Shown in pieces: positions 6,889 through 6,993 of a DNA stretch of 6,993 bases. The position numbers and the translations under genes are program-made. The notes beneath the pieces were generated by a model, which did no database searches, had not been told where the DNA came from, and saw nothing but the letters and a program-made list of their open reading frames with translations. Source of the stretch: Candidatus Acetothermia bacterium (GTDB taxonomy: Bacteria; Bipolaricaulota; Bipolaricaulia; Bipolaricaulales; Bipolaricaulaceae); the NCBI GenBank assembly GCA_011057175.1, contig DSBZ01000159.1:1-6993 (forward strand), written 5' to 3'. How positions within the stretch are numbered: position 1 is the stretch's first letter; every line of letters begins with the position of its first letter.

Positions 6889-6993
6889 CACGGATCGAGC
6901 GGGCGGCCCTCTACCTCGTGGAGATGCCCCTCATCGCCCCGTTCGTGACGAGCTTCGGGGAGGAACGGGTCCGCCGGGCGCTCCTCATCGCCC
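6885..6993 (+). CDS. N-acylamino-acid racemase / o-succinylbenzoate synthase family (5' part only)
   Basis: Only 36 codons are in the window, reading MTRIERAALYLVEMPLIAP then FVTSFGEERVRRALLIA. The pattern I-E-x-x-x-L-x-x-V-x-x-P-L-x-x-P-F-x-T-S-F-G is the N-terminal capping-domain start of the MenC/NSAR group of the enolase superfamily. These enzymes make o-succinylbenzoate in menaquinone synthesis, racemise N-succinyl (or N-acetyl) amino acids, or do both. The preceding GNAT gene, overlapped by GTGA, favours the racemase role; no other men gene is seen. GTG 6885 is supported by GGAG at 6876-6879, five bases upstream. Catalytic lysines and metal ligands lie outside the window, so activity cannot be judged and I give no symbol. 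Confidence 0.8.
   Translation, partial: MTRIERAALYLVEMPLIAPFVTSFGEERVRRALLIA

Noticed and set aside
5872..6891. Minus-strand open frame (339 codons) opposite the GNAT gene
   Set aside because: The opposite strand encodes a GNAT protein with an acyl-CoA motif and coupled start of the next gene. The antisense product has no recognisable domain.

Overview
The window is dense, high-GC (roughly two-thirds G+C by eye) bacterial chromosome. It carries six main genes and the first 109 bases of a seventh. Era GTPase and a GlnRS-type glutaminyl-tRNA synthetase indicate a bacterium. The phylum cannot be fixed from sequence alone. The high GC, GlnRS and apparently leaderless TANNNT promoters would suit Deinococcota or a candidate phylum such as Bipolaricaulota/Acetothermia, but this is a guess.

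Left part (1-2767): a divergent histidine-degradation pair. hutI (imidazolonepropionase) runs leftward from 1203 and leaves the window almost complete. hutH (histidine ammonia-lyase) runs rightward from 1268. A 64-bp gap separates them and holds two oppositely directed TATACT boxes, each only 7-8 nt from its start codon, with no Shine-Dalgarno sequence. Both genes therefore look leaderless. HutH has Ser-Ser-Gly where the self-processing MIO triad is normally Ala-Ser-Gly.

Middle (2757-5412): era overlaps the 3' end of hutH by 11 nt, so a housekeeping ribosome-assembly GTPase is apparently co-transcribed with a catabolic gene. glnS follows after 28 nt.

After glnS (5381-5924) lies a small gene of lower GC for a stand-alone PD-(D/E)XK nuclease resembling the DpnII/MboI-type C-terminal domain. 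No methyltransferase is visible. Its best start (ATG with a Shine-Dalgarno) is in a different reading frame from its catalytic body, which suggests a frameshift near 5427 or use of a poor TTG start.

Right part (6022-6993): a GNAT-family acyltransferase (COG3375-like), again preceded by TATACT without a Shine-Dalgarno, overlaps by 4 nt (GTGA) the start of an enolase-superfamily N-acylamino-acid racemase/o-succinylbenzoate synthase that continues beyond the window. This pair matches a known N-succinyl amino-acid route for D- to L-amino-acid conversion, which, with hutI/hutH, gives both flanks an amino-acid-metabolism theme.

I found no RNA genes, CRISPR array, insertion sequence or convincing terminator. 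No gene-free stretch exceeds 100 bases.
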